NCBI RefSeq assembly: GCF_011516735.1
Contig: NZ_WOSX01000004.1
Location: 98,004-162,003 of the forward strand
DNA from: Acetobacter fallax
GTDB taxonomy: Bacteria > Pseudomonadota > Alphaproteobacteria > Acetobacterales > Acetobacteraceae
Length of the DNA stretch: 64,000 nucleotides
Direction: 5' to 3'
Numbering within the stretch: position 1 is the first letter of the stretch; every line of letters begins with the position of its first letter. Positions 56,654-64,000 of this stretch are shown in pieces. The notes below the pieces were generated by a model that made no database searches, had not been told where the DNA came from, and was given only the letters and a program-made list of their open reading frames with translations. A program made the position numbers and the translations under genes.

Positions 56654-57561
56654 TGTCTCGTCTCCGTTGCTGCGCCGGGCAGCATGATCCGGGCATGTTC
56701 GATGACGGTTTCGGTTTTCAGGCCGGCGATGGGGGCTTCGCCTTCCGGCCCCGGGGCCGCGATCCATTCGGCGCGACGACCGCCGGGAGCATATTCGCTG
56801 GCTTTTGACGGACCGAACAGGCCCAGCGTGGGTGTGCCGGCGGCGGCGGCGAGGTGCATCAGGCCGGAATCGTTTCCGACGAACAGTGAGCAGAGTTCGA
56901 GCATCGCGGCAGTTTCTGCAAGAGTGAATCGTCCGCCGGCATCGATTGCGCCGGGGATGGCCAGGAGTGGTGCGGCCATATGTTTTTCGGTCTGCCCCGG
57001 ACCGTAGAATACGGCAAGACGGATGTCTGGCCGGGTTTTGGAGAGGGCGTTCCACAGGGCGACAAAGCGGTCGGCTGGCCAGACTTTACCAGACCAGTTG
57101 GCGGTGGGGCCAAGAGCGATCAGGGGAAGTGTGCCGAGCGTGGCGCGGGCTCGGGCTGTGTCGTCCGGGCTGGTCCAGACGGTGGGCATGGGTGACGGGG
57201 AGAGGCTGAAGAGCTGCGCGACGTGAGCGAGGCGGGAGCCCGGGCGGCGGCCACCGCGCATGATCCGGCGGCGGCGGGTCCACAGAAACAGGCTGGTGGC
57301 TGAACCGCGCAGGTCGATGACGAGATCCCAGCGCGTGAGAACGCAGTGCCGCCAGAGGTCGAACCAGTGCAGGTCGTAACGGCGTTTGGTCATGACGATG
57401 ACCCGTTCGAGGCCGGGCATTCGCTGGAACAGGCCGGCGGCGACTGGACCGCAGGCGATGGTGAAACGGGCCTCGGGACATGTGTGGCGCAGGTGCTCCA
57501 GCAGCCCGGTGGAGATGACCGCGTCGCCGAGACGGGTTGCCGTGATGAAGAGGATGCGCAT
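56650..57561 (-). CDS. GT9 family glycosyltransferase (heptosyltransferase-like)
   Basis: This 303-residue protein begins MRILFITATRLGDAVISTGLLEHLR, the usual GT9 start with LGD. The donor site region has LGPTANWSGKVWPADRF and GNDSGLMHLAAAAGTPTLGLFG, both hallmarks of ADP-heptose or related sugar transferases. It builds the core of lipopolysaccharide or another surface polymer. The start was set at ATG 57561; a much longer open frame upstream runs antisense to argG and is spurious. It is the first gene of the GT9-GT4-asnB operon. Confidence 0.87.
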   Translation of the reverse strand: MRILFITATRLGDAVISTGLLEHLRHTCPEARFTIACGPVAAGLFQRMPGLERVIVMTKRRYDLHWFDLWRHCVLTRWDLVIDLRGSATSLFLWTRRRRIMRGGRRPGSRLAHVAQLFSLSPSPMPTVWTSPDDTARARATLGTLPLIALGPTANWSGKVWPADRFVALWNALSKTRPDIRLAVFYGPGQTEKHMAAPLLAIPGAIDAGGRFTLAETAAMLELCSLFVGNDSGLMHLAAAAGTPTLGLFGPSKASEYAPGGRRAEWIAAPGPEGEAPIAGLKTETVIEHARIMLPGAATETRQ

Positions 57562-57774
57562 CTGGGACGTTGTGATAGCCCGGCTGATGCGGCTCTCCAA
57601 GTGAGCTTCTGCGGCGGGTCTTTCCTGGTATGGGCCCGGGGCATGAAGTTCCGGGGGTGGCTCTGGCCTTGCATGGGGTGAGGATGCTACTGACAGCAGA
57701 GCGGCTGCGCTGTCGCCATGGGCTGGCGGCGCGGCGCATCTGATCTGTGACACACAATACCGGAGAAACCTCGC

Positions 57775-59013
57775 ATGGCGCCCGCCGATGGGAAACGTAT
57801 CAAGAAGGTGGTGCTGGCCTATTCGGGCGGCCTCGACACGTCTGTCATTTTGCGCTGGCTGCAGACGACATATGGCTGCGAGGTTGTCACCTTCACGGCT
57901 GATCTGGGTCAGGGCGAAGAGCTGGAGCCGGCACGGAAGAAAGCTGAGATGTTTGGCGTGAAGGAGATCTTCGTTGAGGATCTGCGCGAGACATTTGTGA
58001 AGGATTTCGTGTTTCCGATGTTCCGGGCGAACACGCTTTATGAGGGCCAGTATCTGCTGGGCACGTCGATTGCGCGTCCGCTGATCGCGCAGCGGCAGAT
58101 TGAAATTGCAGAAGCTGTTGGCGCGGACGCTGTGGCGCACGGCGCGACAGGCAAGGGCAATGATCAGGTGCGGTTTGAGCTGGCGTATTATGCGCTGAAG
58201 CCGGACATCACGGTGATTGCGCCCTGGCGTGAGTGGGATCTGACGTCCCGGACGCGTCTGCTGGCGTTCGCTGAAGAAAATCAGATTCCGGTGACGAAGG
58301 ACAAGCGTGGCGAGGCTCCGTTCTCGGTGGATGCGAATCTGCTGCACTCTTCTTCTGAGGGGAAAATTCTCGAAGATCCTGCGGTGCCGCCTGAGGAGCT
58401 TGTTTTCCAGAGGACGATTGCGCCGGAAGATGCGCCGGACGTGGCGACTGAGATCACGATTGATTTCGCATCTGGTGATCCGGTGGCGATCAACGGTGAG
58501 GTTCTGTCTCCGGCGATGTTGCTGACGAAGCTGAACGAACTGGGCCGGGCAAACGGGATTGGTCGTCTTGATCTGGTGGAGAACCGGTTTGTCGGCATGA
58601 AGTCACGCGGCATCTATGAGACGCCGGGCGGCACGATTCTGCTGACGGCGCATCGGAGCATCGAGTCGATCACGCTGGACCGTGAGGCGATGCACCTCAA
58701 GGACAGTCTGATGCCACGGTATGCGGAAATCCTGTATAACGGGTTCTGGTTCTCGCCTGAGCGGCGGATGTTGCAGGCGCTGATTGATACGTCTCAACAT
58801 TCGGTGACGGGGCGGGTTCGTCTGAAGCTGTACAAGGGTAACGTGATCTGCATTGGTCGCGAGAGCCCGAACAGTCTTTACGACACACGGGTGGTGACGT
58901 TTGAGGATGACCAGGGCGCCTATAATCAGCAGGACGCTCAGGGCTTCATCAAGCTCAATGCCCTGCGGCTGCGTCTGGGAGCACAGATCGGTCGGCGGGG
59001 CGGATCGCTCTGA
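57775..59013 (+). CDS. argG: Argininosuccinate synthase
   Basis: This 412-residue enzyme condenses citrulline and aspartate with ATP in arginine biosynthesis. [15 protein letters not shown] is the PP-loop; [13 protein letters not shown] and the ARPLIA segment bind substrates. The length is normal. The start is ATG 57775 with GGAGAAACCTCGC upstream. It is divergent from the glycosyltransferase operon, sharing a 213-base intergenic region. Confidence 0.97.
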   Translation: MAPADGKRIKKVVLAYSGGLDTSVILRWLQTTYGCEVVTFTADLGQGEELEPARKKAEMFGVKEIFVEDLRETFVKDFVFPMFRANTLYEGQYLLGTSIARPLIAQRQIEIAEAVGADAVAHGATGKGNDQVRFELAYYALKPDITVIAPWREWDLTSRTRLLAFAEENQIPVTKDKRGEAPFSVDANLLHSSSEGKILEDPAVPPEELVFQRTIAPEDAPDVATEITIDFASGDPVAINGEVLSPAMLLTKLNELGRANGIGRLDLVENRFVGMKSRGIYETPGGTILLTAHRSIESITLDREAMHLKDSLMPRYAEILYNGFWFSPERRMLQALIDTSQHSVTGRVRLKLYKGNVICIGRESPNSLYDTRVVTFEDDQGAYNQQDAQGFIKLNALRLRLGAQIGRRGGSL

Positions 59014-59119
59014 CGGTCTGCCGTAGTCTGGTCTGAACGGGTAGTGTCATCCGGTCATGTCGCGTGTTGCGATGTGATCGGGCAGTGTAATGCCGTTTTT
59101 CAACAATTTCTGAGGTGAA

Positions 59120-59617
59120 ATGGTGCGTTTTTCGCTGAATTCGAAAAAATTGTTCCCCCTCGCGCTGGTGGGGCTTCTTGGCCTTCCTCTGGCCGCATGC
59201 GGGCACAACGAAGAGCCGGAACTCACCCCCGAGCAGATCATGAAGAAGGAGATCTCGCAGCCGGGTGTGACGGTTCTTCCTGATGGACTGGCCTATAAGG
59301 TTCTGACCTCAGGTCCGAAGGACGGCGCTTCGCCGCGCAAGGGCGACGGCATGATGCTGATTTATGAAGGCAGGCTGCCGGACGGATCGATCTTCGACAG
59401 TTCTGACCAGCATGGTCAGGGCGCTTATATGCGGATGCCGCTTGACGGTCTGGTGCCGGGCTGGATGGAAGCTCTGCCGATGATGCATGTCGGCGACACA
59501 TGGATGCTCTATGTTCCGGCGAAGCTTGGTTATGCCTCGCGTGAGATGGGCATTATTCCATCAAACAGCCCGCTGATCTTCAAGATTCAGCTTCTGGGCG
59601 TCGAGCACGCGGAATAA
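59120..59617 (+). CDS. FKBP-type peptidyl-prolyl isomerase, lipoprotein
   Basis: This 165-residue protein has a signal peptide with lipobox PLAAC (Cys near residue 27). The catalytic FKBP domain follows: KGDGMMLIYEGRLPDGSIFDSS, PLDGLVPGWMEAL and an EMGIIPSNSPLIF beta-strand. It assists proline isomerisation in periplasmic folding. The start is ATG 59120. An intrinsic terminator lies 25 bases after the stop. Confidence 0.9.
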   Translation: MVRFSLNSKKLFPLALVGLLGLPLAACGHNEEPELTPEQIMKKEISQPGVTVLPDGLAYKVLTSGPKDGASPRKGDGMMLIYEGRLPDGSIFDSSDQHGQGAYMRMPLDGLVPGWMEALPMMHVGDTWMLYVPAKLGYASREMGIIPSNSPLIFKIQLLGVEHAE

Positions 59618-59641
59618 TCGGTTTATCCGGCGCGCTGATTT

Positions 59642-59684
59642 CTGACGGGACCGGGGGGCTGACATCCCGATCCCGTCAGATTTT
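59642..59684 (+). terminator. Rho-independent terminator after the FKBP gene
   Basis: CTGACGGGA (59642-59650) pairs with TCCCGTCAG (59671-59679), with an inner CGGG/CCCG step, and ATTTT follows. It ends the plus-strand FKBP transcript. Confidence 0.75.
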
Positions 59685-59970
59685 ATGAAGTTCTCGGCTT
59701 TGAGGATTTCCTGCCCTTTGAAGATTTCTTTTCGGGGAAAAATGTTTTGCAGGCGGGGCTCAGTTTGTCGCGCTTTGCCTGCAGGCAGGCTGCGATTTTC
59801 TGCTCATTCGGAATATAGAAGGTACAGAGTTTGAGAGCATCGCCTTTACAGGCTGCGCTCTGTTCTTCGCGTGTCGCGGCGCTGGCGGCAGGAGTTGCTG
59901 TCACTGCTGCCAGCCCGATCAGGGTGCAGAGTGCTGCGAGCCTGCGAGCGGGATGATAAACAGAGGCCAT
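59683..59970 (-). CDS. Small exported Cys-rich repeat protein
   Basis: This 95-residue protein has a signal peptide with an Ala-rich cleavage site (ASAATREEQ). The mature part has paired Cys (AACKGDALKLC, AACLQAKRDKLSPAC), a pattern seen in small alphaproteobacterial exported proteins related to the cysteine-rich Golgi-type repeat. The C-terminal tail is very basic (KKSSKGRKSSKP). The start was set at ATG 59970, preceded by AAGGAG; an ATG at 59985 overlaps that site. The function is unknown. Confidence 0.78.
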   Translation of the reverse strand: MASVYHPARRLAALCTLIGLAAVTATPAASAATREEQSAACKGDALKLCTFYIPNEQKIAACLQAKRDKLSPACKTFFPEKKSSKGRKSSKPRTS

Positions 59971-60050
59971 GTGATGCTCCTTCATGGACGTTATGGTAAC
60001 TTAACGCTCTTTGCGGGTGTGCCGTGGCTTTCAGATTTCAGACAGGACCT

Positions 60051-60536
60051 ATGCATTTTTTATCCGCCCGAAACAGTTTCCGCCGTGGCCGCCTGATTTC
60101 CGCGCTCATCGCCATCGCGCTCCTGAGTGGCTGTTCGCGGCATAAGAGCGGTCATTTTTTGTATGGCTCGAACTGCGGCATCTGTCACCACGGTGGACAG
60201 GGCATGGCCGGATCGGTGCCGCCGCTGACGGGTCGGATTGACCGGATTGCATCGACTCCGGAAGGAAAGCGCTATCTGGCGGCAGTTCTGATGAATGGGC
60301 TGAGCGGGCCTATGCGGGCAAACGGGATGTCTTACGAGGCGGAGATGCCGCCTTTCCGGTATCTTTCTGATGAAGAAGCGGCGCTGATCCTGACATATCT
60401 TTCCGGTCAGGGTTCGACGGTGCCGGCTCCTGTCATTACGGCGGCGGATGTGGCTGAGGCGCGGGCGCATCGGGTGGGCGCGAGTGGCACGGCTTCGATG
60501 CGCGAGGCGCTTGACCGGGAGCATTCCGTCCCCTGA
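60051..60536 (+). CDS. c-type cytochrome, lipoprotein
   Basis: This 161-residue protein has a basic N-terminus and lipobox LLSGC. A single heme motif CGICHH comes early in the mature protein, and the later MPPFRYLSDEEAALILTYL segment supplies the distal Met and the terminal helix usual in cytochrome c class I. It is probably a membrane-anchored electron carrier. The start was set at ATG 60051, with AGGA upstream; GTG 60024 is an alternative. It is not linked to an oxidase gene here. Confidence 0.83.
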   Translation: MHFLSARNSFRRGRLISALIAIALLSGCSRHKSGHFLYGSNCGICHHGGQGMAGSVPPLTGRIDRIASTPEGKRYLAAVLMNGLSGPMRANGMSYEAEMPPFRYLSDEEAALILTYLSGQGSTVPAPVITAADVAEARAHRVGASGTASMREALDREHSVP

Positions 60537-60628
60537 TGGTTGCCCTGCCTGACGGCCGCGTTCATTGCATGGTGGGACGTGAGTGTTACGTCTTGACCGG
60601 ATGAGGTGAAACGCCCGACAAAGCGGGC

Positions 60629-61624
60629 ATGAAACGCGTATTCTCCGGCATTCAGCCGACTGGCATTCCTCATCTGGGCAACTATCTGGGCGCGATCCGT
60701 AACTGGGTTTCGCTTCAGGATGATCACGAGTGCATTTTTTGCCTTGTGGATCTGCATGCGATCACGGTCTGGCAGAACCCTGCTGACCTGCGGGAGCAGA
60801 CGCGGCAGCAAACGGCGGTGCTGCTGGCCTCGGGGATTGATCCGGTCGGGCAGATTCTGTTCAACCAGTCGGCAGTAAGCGCGCATGCGCGCCTGGCATG
60901 GATTTTCAACTGTGTGGCGCGGCTGGGCTGGCTGAACCGGATGACGCAGTTCAAAGACAAAGCTGGCAAGGACCGGGAGAATCACTCGGCGGGGCTTTAT
61001 GTCTATCCGAACCTGATGGCGGCCGACATTATGGCCTATCAGGCGACACGGGTGCCGGTGGGAGACGACCAGCGGCAGCATATCGAACTGGCGAATGATA
61101 TCGCGCAGAAGTTCAATCATGATTACGGCGTTGAGTTCTTTCAGACGATTGAAGCTTTTGTGCCGCCTGAGGCTGCGCGGGTGATGAGTTTGCGTGACGG
61201 CACGAAGAAGATGTCGAAATCCGATGCGTCGGCACAGAGCCGGATCGACATGACGGATGATGCTGACATGATTGCGCTGAAAATACGTCGGGCGAAAACC
61301 GATCCTGAGCCCTTACCGGGCTCGGCTGAGGGGCTGGAAGGCCGGCCGGAAGCGCGCAATCTGGTCGGGCTTTATGCGGTGCTTTCGGGACTGAGTGTGG
61401 ATCAGGTTCTGGCGCAGCATGGCGGGGAAGGTTTCGGACCGTTCAAGCAGGCGCTGACGGACGTTCTGGTCAGCAAAATTGAGCCAATTGCGCTTGAGAC
61501 ACGGCGGCTGCTGGCGGATACGGGGCATCTGGACGCGGTGTTGCGGGACGGGGCCGCGCGCGCCGGGGCGATTGCTGAACCGATTGTGTCCCGGGTTGAG
61601 GAAATTGTCGGCTTTCTGAAGTGA
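60629..61624 (+). CDS. trpS: Tryptophanyl-tRNA synthetase
   Basis: This 331-residue class Ic aminoacyl-tRNA synthetase has the HIGH motif as PHLGNYLGA and the KMSKS loop as [22 protein letters not shown] and DLHAITVW are conserved blocks that position tryptophan and ATP. The length is normal. The start is ATG 60629. Confidence 0.97.
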   Translation: MKRVFSGIQPTGIPHLGNYLGAIRNWVSLQDDHECIFCLVDLHAITVWQNPADLREQTRQQTAVLLASGIDPVGQILFNQSAVSAHARLAWIFNCVARLGWLNRMTQFKDKAGKDRENHSAGLYVYPNLMAADIMAYQATRVPVGDDQRQHIELANDIAQKFNHDYGVEFFQTIEAFVPPEAARVMSLRDGTKKMSKSDASAQSRIDMTDDADMIALKIRRAKTDPEPLPGSAEGLEGRPEARNLVGLYAVLSGLSVDQVLAQHGGEGFGPFKQALTDVLVSKIEPIALETRRLLADTGHLDAVLRDGAARAGAIAEPIVSRVEEIVGFLK

Positions 61625-61707
61625 GAGTTTTTCCGTTATCCTGACAAACGGCTCATACTATGGCGCCGAAGTGGTGTTATGATGACAGACTGTCGGAAGA
61701 CGGAATC

Positions 61708-62223
61708 ATGACGGATACAGACTGTGGCGGCATGGTATTGCCGGACGTTGTTCTCAGTGCTGCGAGCGATGTTCTGGTGGCTCTTGAAGCGGCGAGGCTG
61801 CGGGTTGTCACGGCGGAGAGTTGTACGGGCGGCCTGGTAGCCGGGGCGCTGACGCATCAGGCGGGCTCTTCGGCTGCGGTTTCCGGCGGGTTCGTGACTT
61901 ATTCCAATGCGATGAAACAGACCTGTCTGGGGGTGCCTGAGGCAATGCTGGTGCAATGGGGCGCAGTGAGTGAGGCGGTGGCTCTGGCGATGGCCTTCGG
62001 GGCCTTGCAGGCTGCGGACGATGCGGATGTGTCTGTAGCGATTACCGGGATTGCCGGACCGGATGGCGGGAGTGCTGAGAAGCCGGTTGGCCTGGTGTGG
62101 TTTGCTGTGATGCGGCGCGGACGGGAGGCGCGGGCTGAGCGGCGCATGTTTGCGGGCGGGCGGATCGCGGTGCGGGCCCAGGCAGTGGGCCATGCGCTGG
62201 GAATGGTGCTCGGGGAAGTCTGA
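61708..62223 (+). CDS. pncC: CinA C-terminal domain protein (nicotinamide-nucleotide amidase)
   Basis: This 171-residue protein has the CinA C-terminal fold: TAESCTGGLVAGALT with the catalytic Ser, SGGFVTYSNAMK, and ITGIAGPDGGSAEKPVGLVW. It hydrolyses nicotinamide mononucleotide in NAD recycling. ATG 61708 was chosen over 61660 because GACGGA is near it and homologues are short; ATG 61732 is also possible. The 273-base gap to the next gene shows no gene or RNA. Confidence 0.87.
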   Translation: MTDTDCGGMVLPDVVLSAASDVLVALEAARLRVVTAESCTGGLVAGALTHQAGSSAAVSGGFVTYSNAMKQTCLGVPEAMLVQWGAVSEAVALAMAFGALQAADDADVSVAITGIAGPDGGSAEKPVGLVWFAVMRRGREARAERRMFAGGRIAVRAQAVGHALGMVLGEV

Positions 62224-62496
62224 GGCGGTCTCTGCTTTTTGGTTGTCCTTTATCGTATCGTTATATTTTCTGTCTGATGTCCTGAATGGCGGCGGGGGAA
62301 AAGGGTGGCGCTGTCGGCGATGATCCGTGGGGTATGAGGCATATGGCGGGCAATCCTTCATGATCGGATTTTTGTATTTAGTCGATGATATGATGGCTCT
62401 GCCAATGTCGGGCTTCCGGCTCATACTGATACGGAACGCGGAGGGAGGTACCGGGCGTCGTGGGGCCACTTTGCGGCGTGGCGGGTAGTTCATAGT

Positions 62497-63642
62497 TCAG
62501 CGCTCTGCGATCGTGACGATGCCGCCGCCGCGCTTCTTGCTGGCATACATGGCTGAGTCGGCGGCGTGCAGGATTTGCGACGCAGCGGTCTGCGGAGTTG
62601 TCCAGAATGCAATGCCGACACTTGCGGATGACATCAGTTCATGGCCATCCGGAAAGAAGGGGCGGTCGAAGACGCGGCACAGACGATCTGCGATCAGCAC
62701 AGCCTCGGCGGCATCCGGCAGGCCGGTGAGGCAGGCCATGAATTCATCACCACCGATGCGGGCAAGCGTGCAGCCAGGGTAGGGATCGGTGCATTCGGCC
62801 AGACGGTGGGCCGCCTCAGCGAGAAACATATCTCCGACCGCATGGCCAAAACTGTCATTGATCTGCTTAAAATGATCAAGGTCGATGACGCAGATGGCTG
62901 GTGGCACGGTGGTGGAATTCCATGACCGAACCGTGTCGGCGAGTTTACGGTTGAAGTGCGTTCGGTTGGGCAGGCCAGTCAGTGCATCGTGCGAGGCATC
63001 ATGGCGCAATTTTTGCTCAGCCTGTTCGCGCTCCATGACACGGGCGATGTGACCGCCGATGTTCATGCACAGGCCAACGATGGGTTCTTCCGCCCTGACC
63101 TCCGCGCAGGAGAAAAAGATCAGAAGGGCTCTGACGACACCACCGGCGATCACCGGGAGACCAAGCCCATGCGAAAAGGCTGCTGTCGTGTCTTTATCCT
63201 GGCCGATCGTCCAGCTGATGATTTTCTGCTCGTCCGTGATTTGTGCGGCGAGGCCTCCGGATTCGAACAATCCGGAGGCCTCGCAGGCGATCCGGATATT
63301 CTTCAGGGCTGCTGGTGTGTCAGGAGTGCAGAGATCCGGATCGATGAGGCCGAAACCGTGTTTACCTTTCAGAAAGGCAACGCCACCGGTCAGGCCGAGA
63401 CCTTTACATGTTTCTTCAAGAGCGACTTTCAGGACGCACCGGGTCGATGACGTGGTGTTGGCGCAGCTCACGATTGTTTCGAGAAGCTTCTGCTGGGCAT
63501 TCAGGCGGTAAAGCTCACGGAGACCGCGCTCTGCTATGGCCTCGGCTTCCCGGCGAATTTTTCGTTCGCGTTCGAGGCGCCTGCGGGTCCGGAGGTAGAG
63601 CGCCCTGTAGTCCTCCGCGTCAGAATCACCTTCCGGCTCCAT
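62497..63642 (-). CDS. Diguanylate cyclase with N-terminal coiled-coil and GAF-like domain
   Basis: The protein has 381 residues. Residues 1-50 are a charged helix (RRRLERERKIRREAEAIAERGLRELYRL) likely to dimerise. About 50-200 is a GAF-like sensory domain with several Cys. A GGDEF domain follows with DALTGLPNR, the DLDHFKQIND metal site and an intact RIGGDEF active site. The inhibitory RxxD site five residues upstream is absent. It makes cyclic-di-GMP. ATG 63642 overlaps the stop of the H-NOX gene (TAATG), so the two are coupled. Confidence 0.9.
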   Translation of the reverse strand: MEPEGDSDAEDYRALYLRTRRRLERERKIRREAEAIAERGLRELYRLNAQQKLLETIVSCANTTSSTRCVLKVALEETCKGLGLTGGVAFLKGKHGFGLIDPDLCTPDTPAALKNIRIACEASGLFESGGLAAQITDEQKIISWTIGQDKDTTAAFSHGLGLPVIAGGVVRALLIFFSCAEVRAEEPIVGLCMNIGGHIARVMEREQAEQKLRHDASHDALTGLPNRTHFNRKLADTVRSWNSTTVPPAICVIDLDHFKQINDSFGHAVGDMFLAEAAHRLAECTDPYPGCTLARIGGDEFMACLTGLPDAAEAVLIADRLCRVFDRPFFPDGHELMSSASVGIAFWTTPQTAASQILHAADSAMYASKKRGGGIVTIAER

Positions 63643-64000
63643 TATTCAGCGAGCCAGCGGATGATCATGTCGTTTTCGCGTGGTGAACCTGTCGGGAAAC
63701 GTTCGATGGACACTGCTTCGCCCCAGAGGTCCGCTGCGCCAAGAACAAAACCATGAGCGAGATCCAGGAGTTTTCTGGAGGATTTATAGGTCATTTCGAG
63801 CGCTCCGTCGGGGTGCTCATGAAATTTGAAGAAGGGACAGCAGGCTCCCGAGTAGAGCTTCATCACTTCCGGGTGGATAATGGTGTTGACTGAGTGTCTG
63901 ACCGAAAATGAGTTGAGTGATTTCAGCGGGTTATGATTCATGGGTTTGCGATAACCTGATGAGATCAAGATGGCCTGGACTGAAATCACCCGAGCGCAGT
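63642..64000 (-). CDS. H-NOX heme nitric-oxide-sensing protein, C-terminal part (cut by window end)
   Basis: The open frame continues past the window end, so only about the last 119 residues are seen. YKSSR matches the YxSxR heme-propionate motif of H-NOX domains. A His in TIIHPEV lies exactly 29 residues before that Tyr, as the proximal heme His does in known H-NOX proteins, and a Pro lies 16 before it, like the conserved Pro115. The start is outside the window. The stop TAA overlaps the ATG of the diguanylate cyclase gene, so the pair is a likely NO-responsive cyclic-di-GMP module. Confidence 0.82.
   Translation of the reverse strand, partial: CARVISVQAILISSGYRKPMNHNPLKSLNSFSVRHSVNTIIHPEVMKLYSGACCPFFKFHEHPDGALEMTYKSSRKLLDLAHGFVLGAADLWGEAVSIERFPTGSPRENDMIIRWLAE

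Noticed and set aside
57562..58347. Upstream extension of the GT9 gene antisense to argG
   Set aside because: The GT9 family starts at the MRILFITATRLGD block at 57561. The longer frame is Arg/His/Gln-rich without homology and lies opposite an intact argG.

Overview
The window looks like chromosomal DNA of an acetic acid bacterium (Alphaproteobacteria, Acetobacteraceae). The basis is high-GC coding sequence, a GroEL ending in a Gly/Met-rich tail, an alphaproteobacterial yfgM-bamB-der run, and a Hint-domain/glycosyltransferase protein with repeat types I associate with this family. The genus cannot be fixed from the sequence alone. No rRNA, tRNA, CRISPR array, phage or complete insertion sequence was found. 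The gene content is mostly housekeeping, with several lineage-specific insertions.

Layout. 1-12 kb: edge of an MFS transporter, an orphan NitT/SsuB-type ABC ATPase, an M16 protease, an SDR oxidoreductase, a large MscS channel, an OPT transporter and two coupled TadE-like pilus proteins. 12-17.4 kb: copper export (copA, copZ), a small lipoprotein, an HNH nuclease and GluQRS. 17.4-26 kb: an unknown Ser/Thr-rich protein, tandem class I aminotransferases, a 2OG-Fe(II) oxygenase, an M3 peptidase, a broken GNAT acetyltransferase and an exported adenosine deaminase. 26-31.5 kb: groES-groEL under a CIRCE operator, a cold-shock protein, adenine deaminase and arsenate reductase. 31.5-38.8 kb: a 41-residue membrane protein, a flavin reductase, an enoyl-CoA hydratase family protein, a lipoprotein, the yfgM-bamB-der operon and a GT2 glycosyltransferase. 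38.8-45.5 kb: a GT-C-like membrane protein, tag, a small exported protein, dihydroorotase, a CPBP protease, a SodC variant and a YitT-family protein. 45.5-53.6 kb: a 1749-residue protein with lamin-tail, nuclease, Hint, two repeat and glycosyltransferase modules, followed by an ABC ATPase/membrane pair. 53.6-64 kb: a coupled GT9-GT4-asparagine synthetase operon, argG, an FKBP lipoprotein, a Cys-rich exported protein, a cytochrome c lipoprotein, trpS, pncC, and a coupled H-NOX/diguanylate cyclase pair cut by the window end.

Two families of non-coding repeats with terminal inverted repeats sit between genes. Family A has copies near 2.0, 18.5 and 24.7 kb. Family B has copies near 12.1, 21.3 and 22.4 kb. 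They resemble MITEs and cluster around the 18-25 kb region, which also holds the decayed acetyltransferase.

The most unusual items are the giant nuclease-Hint-glycosyltransferase protein and the H-NOX/GGDEF signalling pair. In the partial H-NOX the proximal His, a conserved Pro and the YxSxR heme motif can all be read at the expected spacing.
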